Source of the DNA: Vagococcus entomophilus
Lineage (GTDB): Bacteria > Bacillota > Bacilli > Lactobacillales > Vagococcaceae
DNA length: 64,000 bases
Direction of reading: 5' to 3'
Assembly (NCBI RefSeq): GCF_003987595.1
Contig: NZ_NGJZ01000001.1
Coordinates: 1,196,241 to 1,260,240 of the forward strand
Of this stretch, positions 56,082 to 63,991 are shown piece by piece. The position numbers were made by a program, and so were the translations under genes. The notes under the pieces are model-generated. The model did no database searches and was not told the DNA's origin. It saw only the letters and a program-made list of their open reading frames with translations. Positions within the stretch are counted from its first letter, which is position 1. Each line of letters opens with the position of its first letter.

Positions 56082-56591
56082 TTATTTCAATAATTTCTTT
56101 TGGTTCATTAAGGTATTGATAAAACCCCCAGCAAACAGCCCTACAGTAAATCCTGCCACAATAGAATACCCCACATTAAAAGCTAGATTGTTGAGTAAAC
56201 TCGTATTTACGCTCATCGCAACGTTTAATCCATACTTAATCACAAAATTACTTAAAATGACAAAAAGGGGAACGAGACTCCCTTTTCTCATCATGACACC
56301 ATCACGTAGATAATACTTTTGCGTAGAAGAGTACAATAGGTATCCGACAAATGACCCAATCCCTAATAATAGCCCATAGGTGATGAAAGAACATAGTATG
56401 TACTCAAATCCATTGAAGATTTTCTCTATCCCCCAAATAATAAAGATTACTGGCACTATAACAGATTTTCCTAATGAAGCCTCTCCATCAGTGTTTAACG
56501 CTAGCCCTCTCTTGATCAAAATTGCCAATACCACCCATACCCAAAACGGGGTCTGCTTAATCATTTCAGTAAAAAATGTTGTTACTATCAT
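56082..56591 (-). CDS. Five-to-six-helix membrane protein of the LytTR cassette
   Basis: A 169-residue integral membrane protein of no family I can name with certainty. The N-terminal FFTEMIKQTPFWVWVVLAILIKRG and later YYLRDGVMMRKGSLVPLFVIL recall small conserved 'DUF6622-like' membrane proteins. GGAGGAG precedes ATG 56591; an earlier start at 56681 would overlap the regulator. Its position between the LytTR regulator and DUF3021 suggests it belongs to the same signalling or transport unit. Confidence 0.55.
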   Translation of the reverse strand: MIVTTFFTEMIKQTPFWVWVVLAILIKRGLALNTDGEASLGKSVIVPVIFIIWGIEKIFNGFEYILCSFITYGLLLGIGSFVGYLLYSSTQKYYLRDGVMMRKGSLVPLFVILSNFVIKYGLNVAMSVNTSLLNNLAFNVGYSIVAGFTVGLFAGGFINTLMNQKKLLK

Positions 56592-56677
56592 TATAACTCC
56601 TCCTAATCTCTTTATGCTATAGAGTATAATGAATAGAATTAAGCAATAAAACCCCCTCATACATATCCGGTACCATT

Positions 56678-57142
56678 TCATTCATATCCGGTATCAGCAA
56701 GCTTGGATAAGGACTCTTTTAGCTTTTTAACATAACGACGGCTCACCACTAGTTTTTCACCAGTAGCTAAAATGACCACTAAACTTCCACTCCTATTTGT
56801 AGCAAAAGAATGCACAAAATAGCAATTTAGGGCCAAATTCTTTTTGATTTGGATAAAGACACTCGCATATGTTTCCATAAACTTAGTTAAGGACGTTCTG
56901 AGACAGTAAGATTCTGATTTTGTATACAAAAATATATTACGTTCTAAATACTCAACGTACATGACCTCATCAAGATATACTTTTTCATTTGCTCCTGAGT
57001 TAATATTTTGAACGATTACTGTATTTTGAGGGTTTTTAAGCAGCTCCACAGCTCGATTAATTGTCTCATTTACTTTTACAACACGAATTAGAGCTGACTC
57101 TTCCTCTTGATTATCCCTAATTTTCTCAATTCTAACTTTCAT
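56678..57142 (-). CDS. LytTR-domain DNA-binding regulator
   Basis: A 154-residue regulator made of a short N-terminal region and a LytTR domain (about 55-148): KVYLDEVMYVEYLERNIFLYTKSESYCLRTSLTKF, then FIQIKKNLALNCYFVHSF and SRRYVKKLKESL. There is no receiver domain, so it is not a classical response regulator. It is followed by two membrane proteins, matching the LytTR regulatory system arrangement in which the membrane protein controls the regulator. LytTR proteins bind direct repeats about 21 bp apart, probably in the 57143-57408 region. Confidence 0.82.
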   Translation of the reverse strand: MKVRIEKIRDNQEEESALIRVVKVNETINRAVELLKNPQNTVIVQNINSGANEKVYLDEVMYVEYLERNIFLYTKSESYCLRTSLTKFMETYASVFIQIKKNLALNCYFVHSFATNRSGSLVVILATGEKLVVSRRYVKKLKESLSKLADTGYE

Positions 57143-57408
57143 AGTGACCCCTAAGTTTTTCTATCATTATATCTTTTGCTCGGCTGATAATCAACAGCAA
57201 CCTTGTGCCATTATGGATAGATTTCCACTAATCTGACTGTCCTTACCTGCTTCAACATTCGATCCTATGAGTTAACGTAAAATGTTAGGTTTAAGTTAAA
57301 AGCATCTTTGCTTTTGAATTCTTTAGATAATCTCCTCTCAGGACCTTATACAAAGAATTATAACTATCAGCAAAATTTACTTTTGGAACAACCCTTGGCT
57401 CTAAATTA
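57143..57408. other. Intergenic region upstream of the LytTR cassette
   Basis: 266 AT-rich bases expected to hold the LytTR promoter. GTTAACGTAAAATGTTAGG around 57272-57290 contains two GTTA half-sites, but no clear pair of LytTR boxes could be fixed. Nothing else seen. Confidence 0.4.
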
Positions 57409-57900
57409 TCAATCTGATGTTCCCCTTACTTTCCAATTGTTATAACTAGTTTTTTCTAATTCTGCTTTTCCTAACCATTCTTCTTTTATTTTTAAGACAA
57501 GCGGAGAAGAATTTTCTGAATCAATCAGGTCTAAGTTAATCCATACTTCTGAATCGGAATCATTTGCTCCATCCGCTACGATAGAGAGGAGTTTTTTTTG
57601 TTTAAAACGGGGGTCTATTTCAAAATCATAAAATACCATAATATGGTGAACCGTATCGGTCATTTTTTCTTCTCTAACAAAAACATCGTACACCCTAGGA
57701 TTGGAATAGGAGGATATGGTAAAGCCCGTTTCTTCTAAAACTTCTCTTACCAAAGTCTCTGTTAATCCTTCCCCAATTTCTTGACTTCCACCTGGGAGAT
57801 CAAATCGTCCTCTATAGGGTCCCGCATTCTTTTTAATACATAATAATTCGTTTTCTTTAAAGCATACTCCATAAACACCAAAATGATTCTTTATCTCCAT
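57409..57900 (-). CDS. NUDIX hydrolase
   Basis: A 163-residue protein with a complete Nudix box GSQEIGEGLTETLVREVLEETGF (GX5EX7REVXEEXGF; about 38-60). It hydrolyses a nucleoside diphosphate linked to another group; substrate unknown. It stands alone between the LytTR cassette and the kinase pair. AGGGAA precedes ATG 57900. Confidence 0.88.
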   Translation of the reverse strand: MEIKNHFGVYGVCFKENELLCIKKNAGPYRGRFDLPGGSQEIGEGLTETLVREVLEETGFTISSYSNPRVYDVFVREEKMTDTVHHIMVFYDFEIDPRFKQKKLLSIVADGANDSDSEVWINLDLIDSENSSPLVLKIKEEWLGKAELEKTSYNNWKVRGTSD

Positions 57901-58119
57901 TTATTTCCCTTCCCTAACTATTTTATTATTGCTTATCGTCTACTAACACAAAAAAAATAGTCCCATTCTTAAAAATAATTTTGCTCTAGAGGCTAACTTT
58001 ATATCACTTACATGCATCTTCTAAATTCGTTTCAAATATTAATTTAAAAAGAAAAAAATTGACAATTTTACAAAATAAAAAAAATTAAATCCACATAGAC
58101 AATTAATAATGCCAAAAGT

Positions 58120-58506
58120 TTAGCGATACATTGAAATTTCAACACTATCCATATACTGGCATAAAGAGCGATTAAATTTTTCATAATCAGCTACTCGAAA
58201 TTCATCTGTTGCCATTGCCACACTCACATTGACCCTATTCGTTTGATTAACAAATCCAATCGTCATTGGTGTTTTAATAATCGTTGAAATTCCGCGAATG
58301 GTGATAGTTTCATGCTCTTCAATCATCAATATCTCTTCTTTACGGTTTAAAGAAAAGCTTTCATTGTTAATTAGAACTTCCGCTTGCATGTAAAAATCAT
58401 ACATCAGATAGACTGCTTTACGCAATGCTGTCCACCCCTGATGATAAGTCAGCTGCCACCTAGAAGATAACCAGCCGTTTTTTTCTTCCACTACCAATAA
58501 TAACAT
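58120..58506 (-). CDS. Protein of unknown function coupled to a P-loop kinase
   Basis: Not recognised. The 128-residue soluble protein is rich in beta strands, with an aromatic N-terminal part (WLSSRWQLTYHQGW). Its start overlaps the stop of the upstream kinase by one base (TAATG), so translation is coupled and the two likely act together. No signal peptide or helix. Confidence 0.55.
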   Translation of the reverse strand: MLLLVVEEKNGWLSSRWQLTYHQGWTALRKAVYLMYDFYMQAEVLINNESFSLNRKEEILMIEEHETITIRGISTIIKTPMTIGFVNQTNRVNVSVAMATDEFRVADYEKFNRSLCQYMDSVEISMYR

Positions 58507-59015
58507 TACATTCTCTCTTTTCTCGTTACATCAGATATAATCTTTTTTATTACTTGTTTTTGATCCAACTCAGCAGTAATCAATGTTTCATTTGGAAAGT
58601 TTAGGTAATCTTTTTCTACCCACCATTTTCTCATGACATCCGCACCAAATTCTTGTGCTTTTTCTCTTTGGCTATGGCGTGCGAGTGTCTCCTCAAAAGG
58701 AATGGCATAATAATAAGTATAGACTTTTCCCTTAAAAATATGATAAAGACTTTGAAACATTTCCTTATAAATATGCGTGCCTAAAATCCCCTCAATAATG
58801 ACAATTTCAAATCTACCATACCCAAATTTAGCCAGTAGTTGAATGGCCTCTGCAGTTGGATTTTCTATCCGATCTTTAACATTTAGCATGCCTAAACGAA
58901 TTTCGTCTTGAGAAATCCTCATTACTTTCCCACCTGGAAAATACTTTTGAATAGCCAACGCCGTGGTGGACTTACCAGAACCAGAATTCCCTCGTAAAAT
59001 AATTAACTTACTCAT
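58506..59015 (-). CDS. P-loop kinase (AAA_33 / zeta-toxin-like small-molecule kinase)
   Basis: A 169-residue protein with Walker A GNSGSGKST (9-17), a DXX-type motif ISQDEIRLG, a Walker-B-like VIIEGIL and a lid region RHSQREKAQEFG. This resembles the AAA_33 kinases of nucleosides, sugars or antibiotics and is distantly like zeta toxin. The second gene overlaps it. The partner does not look like an epsilon antitoxin, so a toxin role is not claimed. Confidence 0.72.
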   Translation of the reverse strand: MSKLIILRGNSGSGKSTTALAIQKYFPGGKVMRISQDEIRLGMLNVKDRIENPTAEAIQLLAKFGYGRFEIVIIEGILGTHIYKEMFQSLYHIFKGKVYTYYYAIPFEETLARHSQREKAQEFGADVMRKWWVEKDYLNFPNETLITAELDQKQVIKKIISDVTRKERM

Positions 59016-59133
59016 CGAATCTTTCTCCCTTTACTCAAAGTATGTATTTCACACATTATAACATGCTAATAGGTGATATTTTTCAAACTATTTCTTCACA
59101 AAGACTTTTTCTCTATAGCAACCGCATTTAAAA

Positions 59134-59331
59134 CTATCGGGAATCCCGCATATGGTAGGCTATGAAAAAACGTTCTATCACTTCATCCTGTGATAGTCCT
59201 ATGTTCAACATTCTTGGAATATGAATTCTAAATTGATTCACAGGATCCTCTTGCCTCAACAATAAAGTAATCGTAATTCTCTTTCTTTGTTTCATAGCTA
59301 AGACTGTACTAGTTTCAGCCTCGTCAAACAT
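59134..59331 (-). pseudogene. Remnant resembling an AhpD/carboxymuconolactone-decarboxylase-like C-terminus
   Basis: A 65-residue frame whose HIPRMLNIGLSQDEVIE segment resembles the HxxxxLNxGLTxEEIxE stretch in CMD/AhpD-like proteins, but lacks the catalytic CxxC half and a Shine-Dalgarno. Best read as a decayed fragment; family assignment is tentative. Confidence 0.35.
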
Positions 59332-59596
59332 CCATTACACGATTCACGCAGTTACAGTATTTTACAGATAAAGAATGAGCATGGATTGAATTGATTCATT
59401 GTACCAAAGCAAAATGATAAGCATATCTATTCTTTCATAATGAACATGAATTGGATAATTATGCTATTCAATAAAATGGAAGACAGTAGTTTTCTCGCCG
59501 CCATAGAAGCTTGCAACGACAGCTGAATGATTAATTTTCCCTAGACTTTCTTCTAACATATGACAGTATATGCTATATTATGGACACTATTAAGAC
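59332..59596. other. Decayed non-coding stretch
   Basis: About 270 bases without a convincing gene. A 31-codon frame on the minus strand (59464-59559, ending SFYGGEKTTVFHFIE) reads like a protein C-terminus but has no Shine-Dalgarno; it is probably a gene fragment. Confidence 0.4.
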
Positions 59597-59640
59597 AAAA
59601 AGAAACCCCCTAATGTAAGATACACTTACACTAGAGGTTC
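59597..59640 (-). terminator. Terminator downstream of the tRNA-Leu remnant
   Basis: Minus-strand stem AACCTCTAGTGTAAG / CTTACATTAGGGGGTT followed by T-rich TCTTTTTGTC. Confidence 0.75.
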
Positions 59641-59647
59641 ATCAGGA

Positions 59648-59727
59648 TACCGGCGGCGGGGGTCGAACCGGCACGATTGTGCAATCACTGAACGTTGAAT
59701 TTTACCGCTCTTACTACTACCGAATCG
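59648..59727 (-). pseudogene. tRNA-Leu pseudogene (remnant, CAA-like)
   Basis: The 3' part matches the real tRNA-Leu at 62739: TGCCGGTTCGACCCC and CCGCCGGTA are nearly identical. The variable arm is changed but still pairs (GATTG-CA-CAATC). The anticodon loop reads TTCAACG with a CAA anticodon, but the 5' anticodon strand, D-arm and 5' acceptor strand no longer pair. Directly downstream of the LapA-like gene. Confidence 0.75.
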
Positions 59728-59736
59728 TTTTATTTT

Positions 59737-60021
59737 TTATTCTGATTTTACTTGTTTTTTCAGATCTGCTAGCTCTGCTTTTGTTTCTTTCTGTACGTCT
59801 GAAACAATTTTTTTAATGTCATTTTTCTTGTACACCCACCCTGATATGATTCCCAAAACGTAGAGTACTAAAATGAGAACTAATAATGGAACTTTCACCG
59901 AAAAGAATATGAGTGTCAGTTCAACTGGATTCAAATTTTGAAATCCAAAAACAAGAACTAATACTAAAATTATAAGAGCCAGAACACGTTTCGGTGTGAC
60001 AACTTTTTTAAACTTATCCAT
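59737..60021 (-). CDS. LapA-domain (DUF1049) small membrane protein
   Basis: A 94-residue protein with two helices (about 13-30 and 40-62) separated by NPVELTLIFFSVKVPL, the hallmark of LapA/DUF1049 proteins, and a Lys/Glu-rich coiled-coil tail facing the cytosol. Function in Gram-positives is unclear. Good Shine-Dalgarno AAGGAGG before ATG 60021. Confidence 0.82.
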   Translation of the reverse strand: MDKFKKVVTPKRVLALIILVLVLVFGFQNLNPVELTLIFFSVKVPLLVLILVLYVLGIISGWVYKKNDIKKIVSDVQKETKAELADLKKQVKSE

Positions 60022-60322
60022 AATACACCTCCTTATGTTATTTTAGCAAATGAAATTCGGTAGCACAATAAAAAGACTTGAGTATATATTTTTAATTAAC
60101 TTCCTATATTACTTTATTTAGTTATATGATGTTCTAATTCGTATACTGTTGGCCTTTTAAAAGTTATAAAATAAATTGCAAAAAAAGAGAGGCGATAACC
60201 CTCTCTTGAATAAACTTATTTAATCTAGTTGTTCTTTATTTAACGGAACCACAAAATAACTATATTTTTAGGCTTTAGGCGTGCAAAAAACTACTCATTT
60301 TCAACTTCATATCAGAAAAATC
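60022..60322. other. Intergenic region between LapA-like and MucBP genes
   Basis: 300 AT-rich bases. It contains the MucBP-gene terminator at 60181-60208; no gene seen. Confidence 0.6.
60181..60210 (-). terminator. Terminator after the MucBP surface protein
   Basis: Minus-strand stem AAGAGAGG / CCTCTCTT with a 7-base loop and a following T-run. Confidence 0.85.
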
Positions 60323-61765
60323 TTAGGGTTCTACAAGCACATTAATATAGAAGTTAATTACTTGTGTTTCATCTAAGTATAAAGATGGCTTATTGTCATA
60401 ATTATCTAATCTAGCATAAAAGTGATAATAATCGGGTGCTAACTGTAATTCTCCTGAGGCATCTTTATAAACAGCATATACTGGTGTTCCTTTATAGAGA
60501 GGATCCCCATCAGCATCTGTTAAGTCCGAATTTTGTGGATCAAAAAGATTCCTATAAGATGAAGGAATTTCAACTGAAGTTCCAACTTTACCATTCAATG
60601 TTAAATCCGTTACCTTGGAGTTCAGATCATTCTGATCCCATACATAATAAAGGATAGGAAAAAGAGTGCTGTTTCCATTTTTCCAAACTATTATTTCTTT
60701 ATCATCTATTTGATCATTTAAAATGAATTGAACCGATCCATCTTTTTCTATTAAGTTATACACATAGACAATCGTTTGGTCTTCTTTCTTGTATGTACCC
60801 ATTGGGTTTCCTTGAACTTCTTTAAAAGCATAACCCTCAAACGTTTTCTGCTCTGTAGAATAAGCATCCCCTACAGCACCTGTCAAAGTGACATCATCTG
60901 CTAATGATTTGCCATCCGCATCTTGATACTTAACAGTAACATTCCCTGTTTGCATAACTTTCTCATAGATAAAGGTAATTATTTGGTCTTCTTTTTTATA
61001 TGTACCCATTGGGTTTCCTTGAACTTCTTTAAAAGCATAACCCTCGATCGTTTTCTGCTCTGTAGAATAAGCATCCCCTACAGCACCTGTCAAAGTGACA
61101 TCATCTGCTAATGATTTGCCATCTGCATCTTGATACTTAACAGTAACATTCCCTGTTTGCTTATTCACCTCATTATCTGAATAGGTGTAGATATAGCCTA
61201 CATATTCATAATTATCTACTGTTACAATAGGTGAATAGACTGTACCATTTTTAGCTAAAGTTTGTACAGTTTCTTTTGGTAAGCTATTTGCAGCAGCATT
61301 TGCGATTGTGGAATAACTAAATCCTGTGGCAAATATGAATAGTACAAGCATTGTCTTTAAGCTTTTTCGTTTCCAAATAAATAAGCTAATAGTTAGTACA
61401 GTGAGCGAAATACCCATTATCCAATAAATAGTATGGTCATTTTCTCCTGTTTTTGGTAAACTGCCTTGAGAATTAGAAGTAGTGGGATAATTCACACTAA
61501 GCTTTTCTTTATTATTTGAATCGGGTATCTTTGGTTCACCTATCCCCTGTTTGTAAACCAATTTAATCTTTTCTTGATCATGTAAAATTTTTATATTAGG
61601 CTGACCCTGAATCACCACATTCTTCTCTGCAGAGCTTAAATCATCATACATAACGTGTTGAGTAACTACTTTTGAACTACTTTCTTCAGCATGAACATTT
61701 ATTCCAAAAAAACTAAGACTACCAATGATGCTTAACACCCATAAAACTAAAAATTTCTTTTTCAT
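60323..61765 (-). CDS. MucBP surface protein with an internal LPXTG sorting signal and a second export-like segment
   Basis: A 480-residue protein with unusual order. Signal peptide (1-26, VHA cleavage); short exposed region (27-102); a complete sorting signal LPKTGEN (103-109) plus helix 113-131 and basic WKRKS; then at once a second hydrophobic stretch (138-155) ending ANAAA like a signal peptidase site; then two 69-residue MucBP repeats (203-271, 272-340) and a C-terminal domain with no anchor. It reads as two surface proteins fused in frame, and sortase would cut it into two parts. ATG 61765 is chosen because an earlier in-frame start at 61843 only adds an atypical N-terminus. Confidence 0.85.
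   Translation of the reverse strand: MKKKFLVLWVLSIIGSLSFFGINVHAEESSSKVVTQHVMYDDLSSAEKNVVIQGQPNIKILHDQEKIKLVYKQGIGEPKIPDSNNKEKLSVNYPTTSNSQGSLPKTGENDHTIYWIMGISLTVLTISLFIWKRKSLKTMLVLFIFATGFSYSTIANAAANSLPKETVQTLAKNGTVYSPIVTVDNYEYVGYIYTYSDNEVNKQTGNVTVKYQDADGKSLADDVTLTGAVGDAYSTEQKTIEGYAFKEVQGNPMGTYKKEDQIITFIYEKVMQTGNVTVKYQDADGKSLADDVTLTGAVGDAYSTEQKTFEGYAFKEVQGNPMGTYKKEDQTIVYVYNLIEKDGSVQFILNDQIDDKEIIVWKNGNSTLFPILYYVWDQNDLNSKVTDLTLNGKVGTSVEIPSSYRNLFDPQNSDLTDADGDPLYKGTPVYAVYKDASGELQLAPDYYHFYARLDNYDNKPSLYLDETQVINFYINVLVEP
60747..61160 (-). repeat. 207-bp tandem duplication encoding the MucBP repeats
   Basis: Two consecutive copies with a 207-base period (e.g. TGTACCC at 60794 and 61001) are almost identical at DNA level, implying a recent duplication or gene conversion. 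The copies differ at only a few positions, e.g. KTIEG versus KTFEG. Confidence 0.85.
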
Positions 61766-61873
61766 ACCTTTCTCATCCTTTAAAAAAGTTAGTGAAAAAA
61801 ATTTAAAATAGATATAGAATGAATTCAAGGGATGATTGGCCAATATTCCAAAAATATATTTGGAGGAACAGAT

Positions 61874-62320
61874 ATGAATTACTCAATTGAAGTACTACCA
61901 TCTACAAAAGTATTTTACAAACGTCGAGTTGGCTCTTATGGAATTGAAAACTATACATTAATGGAAGCTTTAAAAGCTAGTTTAAAAAGAGAAGAGTTAT
62001 TCTCAGAAAACATAGTTATTTACGGTATTGCATTAGATAATCCAAAAAAAATCTCTCCAGATCATTATCGTTATGATGTTGCAGTGGAATCGGATATTTC
62101 TTTACCAAATATGAAAACGAGAAACTTGGATTCAGGAGAATATGCCATTTTCCAAATTGACCATACAATGGATGCTATTTCAGCCTTCTGGAGTACCTTT
62201 CCTTCTTTATTAAATAAAGGCTCTTATATAATAGATTTATCCAGACCTATTTTAGAAAGATACAACGTTAATTTGATTAATAAGGGGCGATGCGAAATGC
62301 TAGTTCCAATAAAAATTTAG
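61874..62320 (+). CDS. GyrI-like / AraC effector-binding-domain protein
   Basis: A 148-residue stand-alone GyrI-like domain: YSIEVLPSTKVFYKRRVGSYG at the start, a YGIALDNP segment, DVAVESDI and a GEYAIFQIDHTMDAISAFW stretch typical of small-molecule-binding BmrR/Rob C-terminal domains. It lacks a DNA-binding part and may sequester or hydrolyse a ligand. ATG 61874 has GGAGGA upstream. Divergent from the MucBP gene. Confidence 0.8.
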   Translation: MNYSIEVLPSTKVFYKRRVGSYGIENYTLMEALKASLKREELFSENIVIYGIALDNPKKISPDHYRYDVAVESDISLPNMKTRNLDSGEYAIFQIDHTMDAISAFWSTFPSLLNKGSYIIDLSRPILERYNVNLINKGRCEMLVPIKI

Positions 62321-62738
62321 CAATATCATGCGGAGAGCCTTTTATAGGTTCTCTTTGTATTTGATGCCCTTAAAGTGATTGTGCAGAGGTTACTCCTAAT
62401 CACTCTGCTTGCTACGTTAGTTAGTAGCTCCACCTTGTTCTTTTTATTCTACAAACTTAAAATCCCGCCTTTTATCATCAGGAAACACTTAAGGTACGTT
62501 TGCTTCTTGGTGATATTTCTTGTCAAATCAGATAGCTTTTTTCCTATGTCCACCTCTCTTTAAAAATTCGACACATATAAGAAAGGACCTGCTCAAGCCA
62601 ATTACTTGAGTAGATTCTTGGCTTAATCCTTATTTTTGATTCTCACCAACACTATTTCATCCGAAAGACTCACTTACTCAAAAAAAGCACAAAAAAATAT
62701 ACCAACGAATCGTTTAGAAACGTTGACATATAAACGTA
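62321..62738. other. Intergenic region between GyrI-like gene and tRNA array
   Basis: About 420 AT-rich bases. It includes a weak terminator hairpin (62334-62354, AGAGCCT/AGGTTCT) after the GyrI-like gene, a hairpin CTGCTCAAG / CTTGAGTAG at 62590-62613, and a T-rich stretch on the minus strand where the tRNA transcript probably ends (62690-62725). A 62-codon frame at 62375 lacks a Shine-Dalgarno and is not called. Confidence 0.5.
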
Positions 62739-62822
62739 TACCGGCGGCCGGGGTCGAACCGGCACGACCTCGCGGTCACTGGATTTTGAGTCCAGCGCGT
62801 CTGCCAATTCCGCCACGCCGGC
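62739..62822 (-). tRNA. tRNA-Leu (anticodon CAA)
   Basis: 84 nt class II tRNA with long variable arm; anticodon loop CTCAAAA. Last tRNA of the array. Parent-like to the remnant at 59648. Confidence 0.95.
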
Positions 62823-62852
62823 AAAAGTATTATGATAATAATGATGAAAGAA

Positions 62853-62923
<71 letters not shown>

Positions 62924-62940
62924 GTATCATATTATCGAAA

Positions 62941-63012
62941 CTGGGCTAGCTGGATTCGAACCAACGCATGAGGGAGTCAAAGTCCCTTGCCTTACCGCTT
63001 GGCTATAGCCCA
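62941..63012 (-). tRNA. tRNA-Gln (anticodon TTG), array copy
   Basis: 72 nt, same sequence as 54617-54688. Confidence 0.95.
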
Positions 63013-63029
63013 AAAATAAAATAACTAAA

Positions 63030-63103
63030 GGCGACTGATGGGAATCGAACCCACGAATGCCGGAGCCACAATCCGGTGCGTTAACCCCTTCGCCACAACC
63101 GCC
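63030..63103 (-). tRNA. tRNA-His (anticodon GTG), array copy
   Basis: 74 nt, same sequence as 54711-54784. Confidence 0.95.
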
Positions 63104-63117
63104 GAAATTATAAATGG

Positions 63118-63188
63118 CAGGGGCAGCAGGAATTGAACCCACACTAACGGTTTTGGAGACCGCTGTTCTACCTTTAAACTATGCCCCT
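63118..63188 (-). tRNA. tRNA-Trp (anticodon CCA)
   Basis: 71 nt; anticodon arm CGGTCTCCAAAACCG; the 3' CCA is encoded (63115-63117). Confidence 0.95.
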
Positions 63189-63191
63189 AAA

Positions 63192-63272
63192 TGGAGGAAA
63201 GTGGATTCGAACCACTGAACCCTAAGGAGCGGATTTACAGTCCGCCGCGTTTAGCCACTTCGCTATTCCTCC
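63192..63272 (-). tRNA. tRNA-Tyr (anticodon GTA)
   Basis: 81 nt class II tRNA; anticodon arm GCGGACTGTAAATCCGC. Confidence 0.95.
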
Positions 63273-63281
63273 AATAAATGG

Positions 63282-63354
63282 TGGCGTGAGACAGAATCGA
63301 ACTGCCGACACACGGAGCTTCAATCCGTTGCTCTACCAACTGAGCTACCACGCC
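63282..63354 (-). tRNA. tRNA-Phe (anticodon GAA)
   Basis: 73 nt; anticodon arm ACGGATTGAAGCTCCGT; CCA encoded. Confidence 0.95.
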
Positions 63355-63385
63355 ATAAATATAAACCAAATTAAATCTTCAATGG

Positions 63386-63458
63386 CGGTTCCGACGGGAA
63401 TCGAACCCGCGATCTCCTGCGTGACAGGCAGGCATGTTAACCCCTACACCACGGAACC
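63386..63458 (-). tRNA. tRNA-Asp (anticodon GTC)
   Basis: 73 nt; anticodon arm CCTGCCTGTCACGCAGG; CCA encoded. Confidence 0.95.
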
Positions 63459-63469
63459 ACTCATAGTTA

Positions 63470-63542
63470 TGGAGGTTAACGGGATCGAACCGCTGACCCC
63501 CTGCTTGTAAGGCAGGTGCTCTCCCAGCTGAGCTAAACCTCC
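63470..63542 (-). tRNA. tRNA-Val (anticodon TAC)
   Basis: 73 nt; anticodon arm CCTGCCTTACAAGCAGG. Confidence 0.95.
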
Positions 63543-63561
63543 ATAATAAAATTTAATTATA

Positions 63562-63633
63562 TGACCCGTACGGGAATCGAACCCGTGATACCGCCGTGAA
63601 AGGGCGGTGTCTTAACCGCTTGACCAACGGGCC
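63562..63633 (-). tRNA. tRNA-Glu (anticodon TTC)
   Basis: 72 nt; anticodon arm CCGCCCTTTCACGGCGG. Confidence 0.95.
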
Positions 63634-63659
63634 AAATTATAAAACAAAATAAGATAAAA

Positions 63660-63747
63660 CGGAGAGTAAGGGATTCGAACCCTTGAGACAGTAATACCGC
63701 CTACATGATTTCCAATCATGCTCCTTCGGCCACTCGGACAACTCTCC
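63660..63747 (-). tRNA. tRNA-Ser (anticodon GGA)
   Basis: 88 nt class II tRNA; anticodon arm CATGATTGGAAATCATG; long variable arm. Confidence 0.95.
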
Positions 63748-63791
63748 AGAGTACGAAACCAATCATGAAACTCTTTAACTTTTATCAATAA

Positions 63792-63865
63792 CTCCGCCAG
63801 TAGGACTCGAACCTACGACATCATGATTAACAGTCATGCGCTACTACCAACTGAGCTATGGCGGA
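63792..63865 (-). tRNA. tRNA-Asn (anticodon GTT)
   Basis: 74 nt; anticodon arm CATGACTGTTAATCATG. First tRNA after 5S rRNA in the transcript. Confidence 0.95.
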
Positions 63866-63875
63866 ATGTTTCAAA

Positions 63876-63991
63876 GCGTGGCAACGTCCTACTCTCACAA
63901 AGGGAAACCCTTCACTACCATCGGCGCTAAGAAGCTTAACTTCTGTGTTCGACATGGGAACAGGTGTATCCTTCTCGCCATCGCCACCACA
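63876..63991 (-). rRNA. rrf: 5S ribosomal RNA
   Basis: About 116 nt. The sequence contains conserved 5S segments such as GGATACACCTGTTCCCATG and CCGAACACAGAAGTTAAG-like bases (here CGAACACAGAAGTTAAG). Its termini TGTGGTGGCG / CGTTGCCACGC pair. The rest of the rRNA operon should lie beyond the window's right edge. Confidence 0.95.

Noticed and set aside
58120..59015. Epsilon-zeta toxin-antitoxin system
   Set aside because: The kinase shares only general P-loop features and the partner does not resemble epsilon.
62375..62563. 62-codon hydrophobic frame upstream of the tRNA array
   Set aside because: GTG start without ribosome site, in AT-rich intergenic DNA after a terminator.
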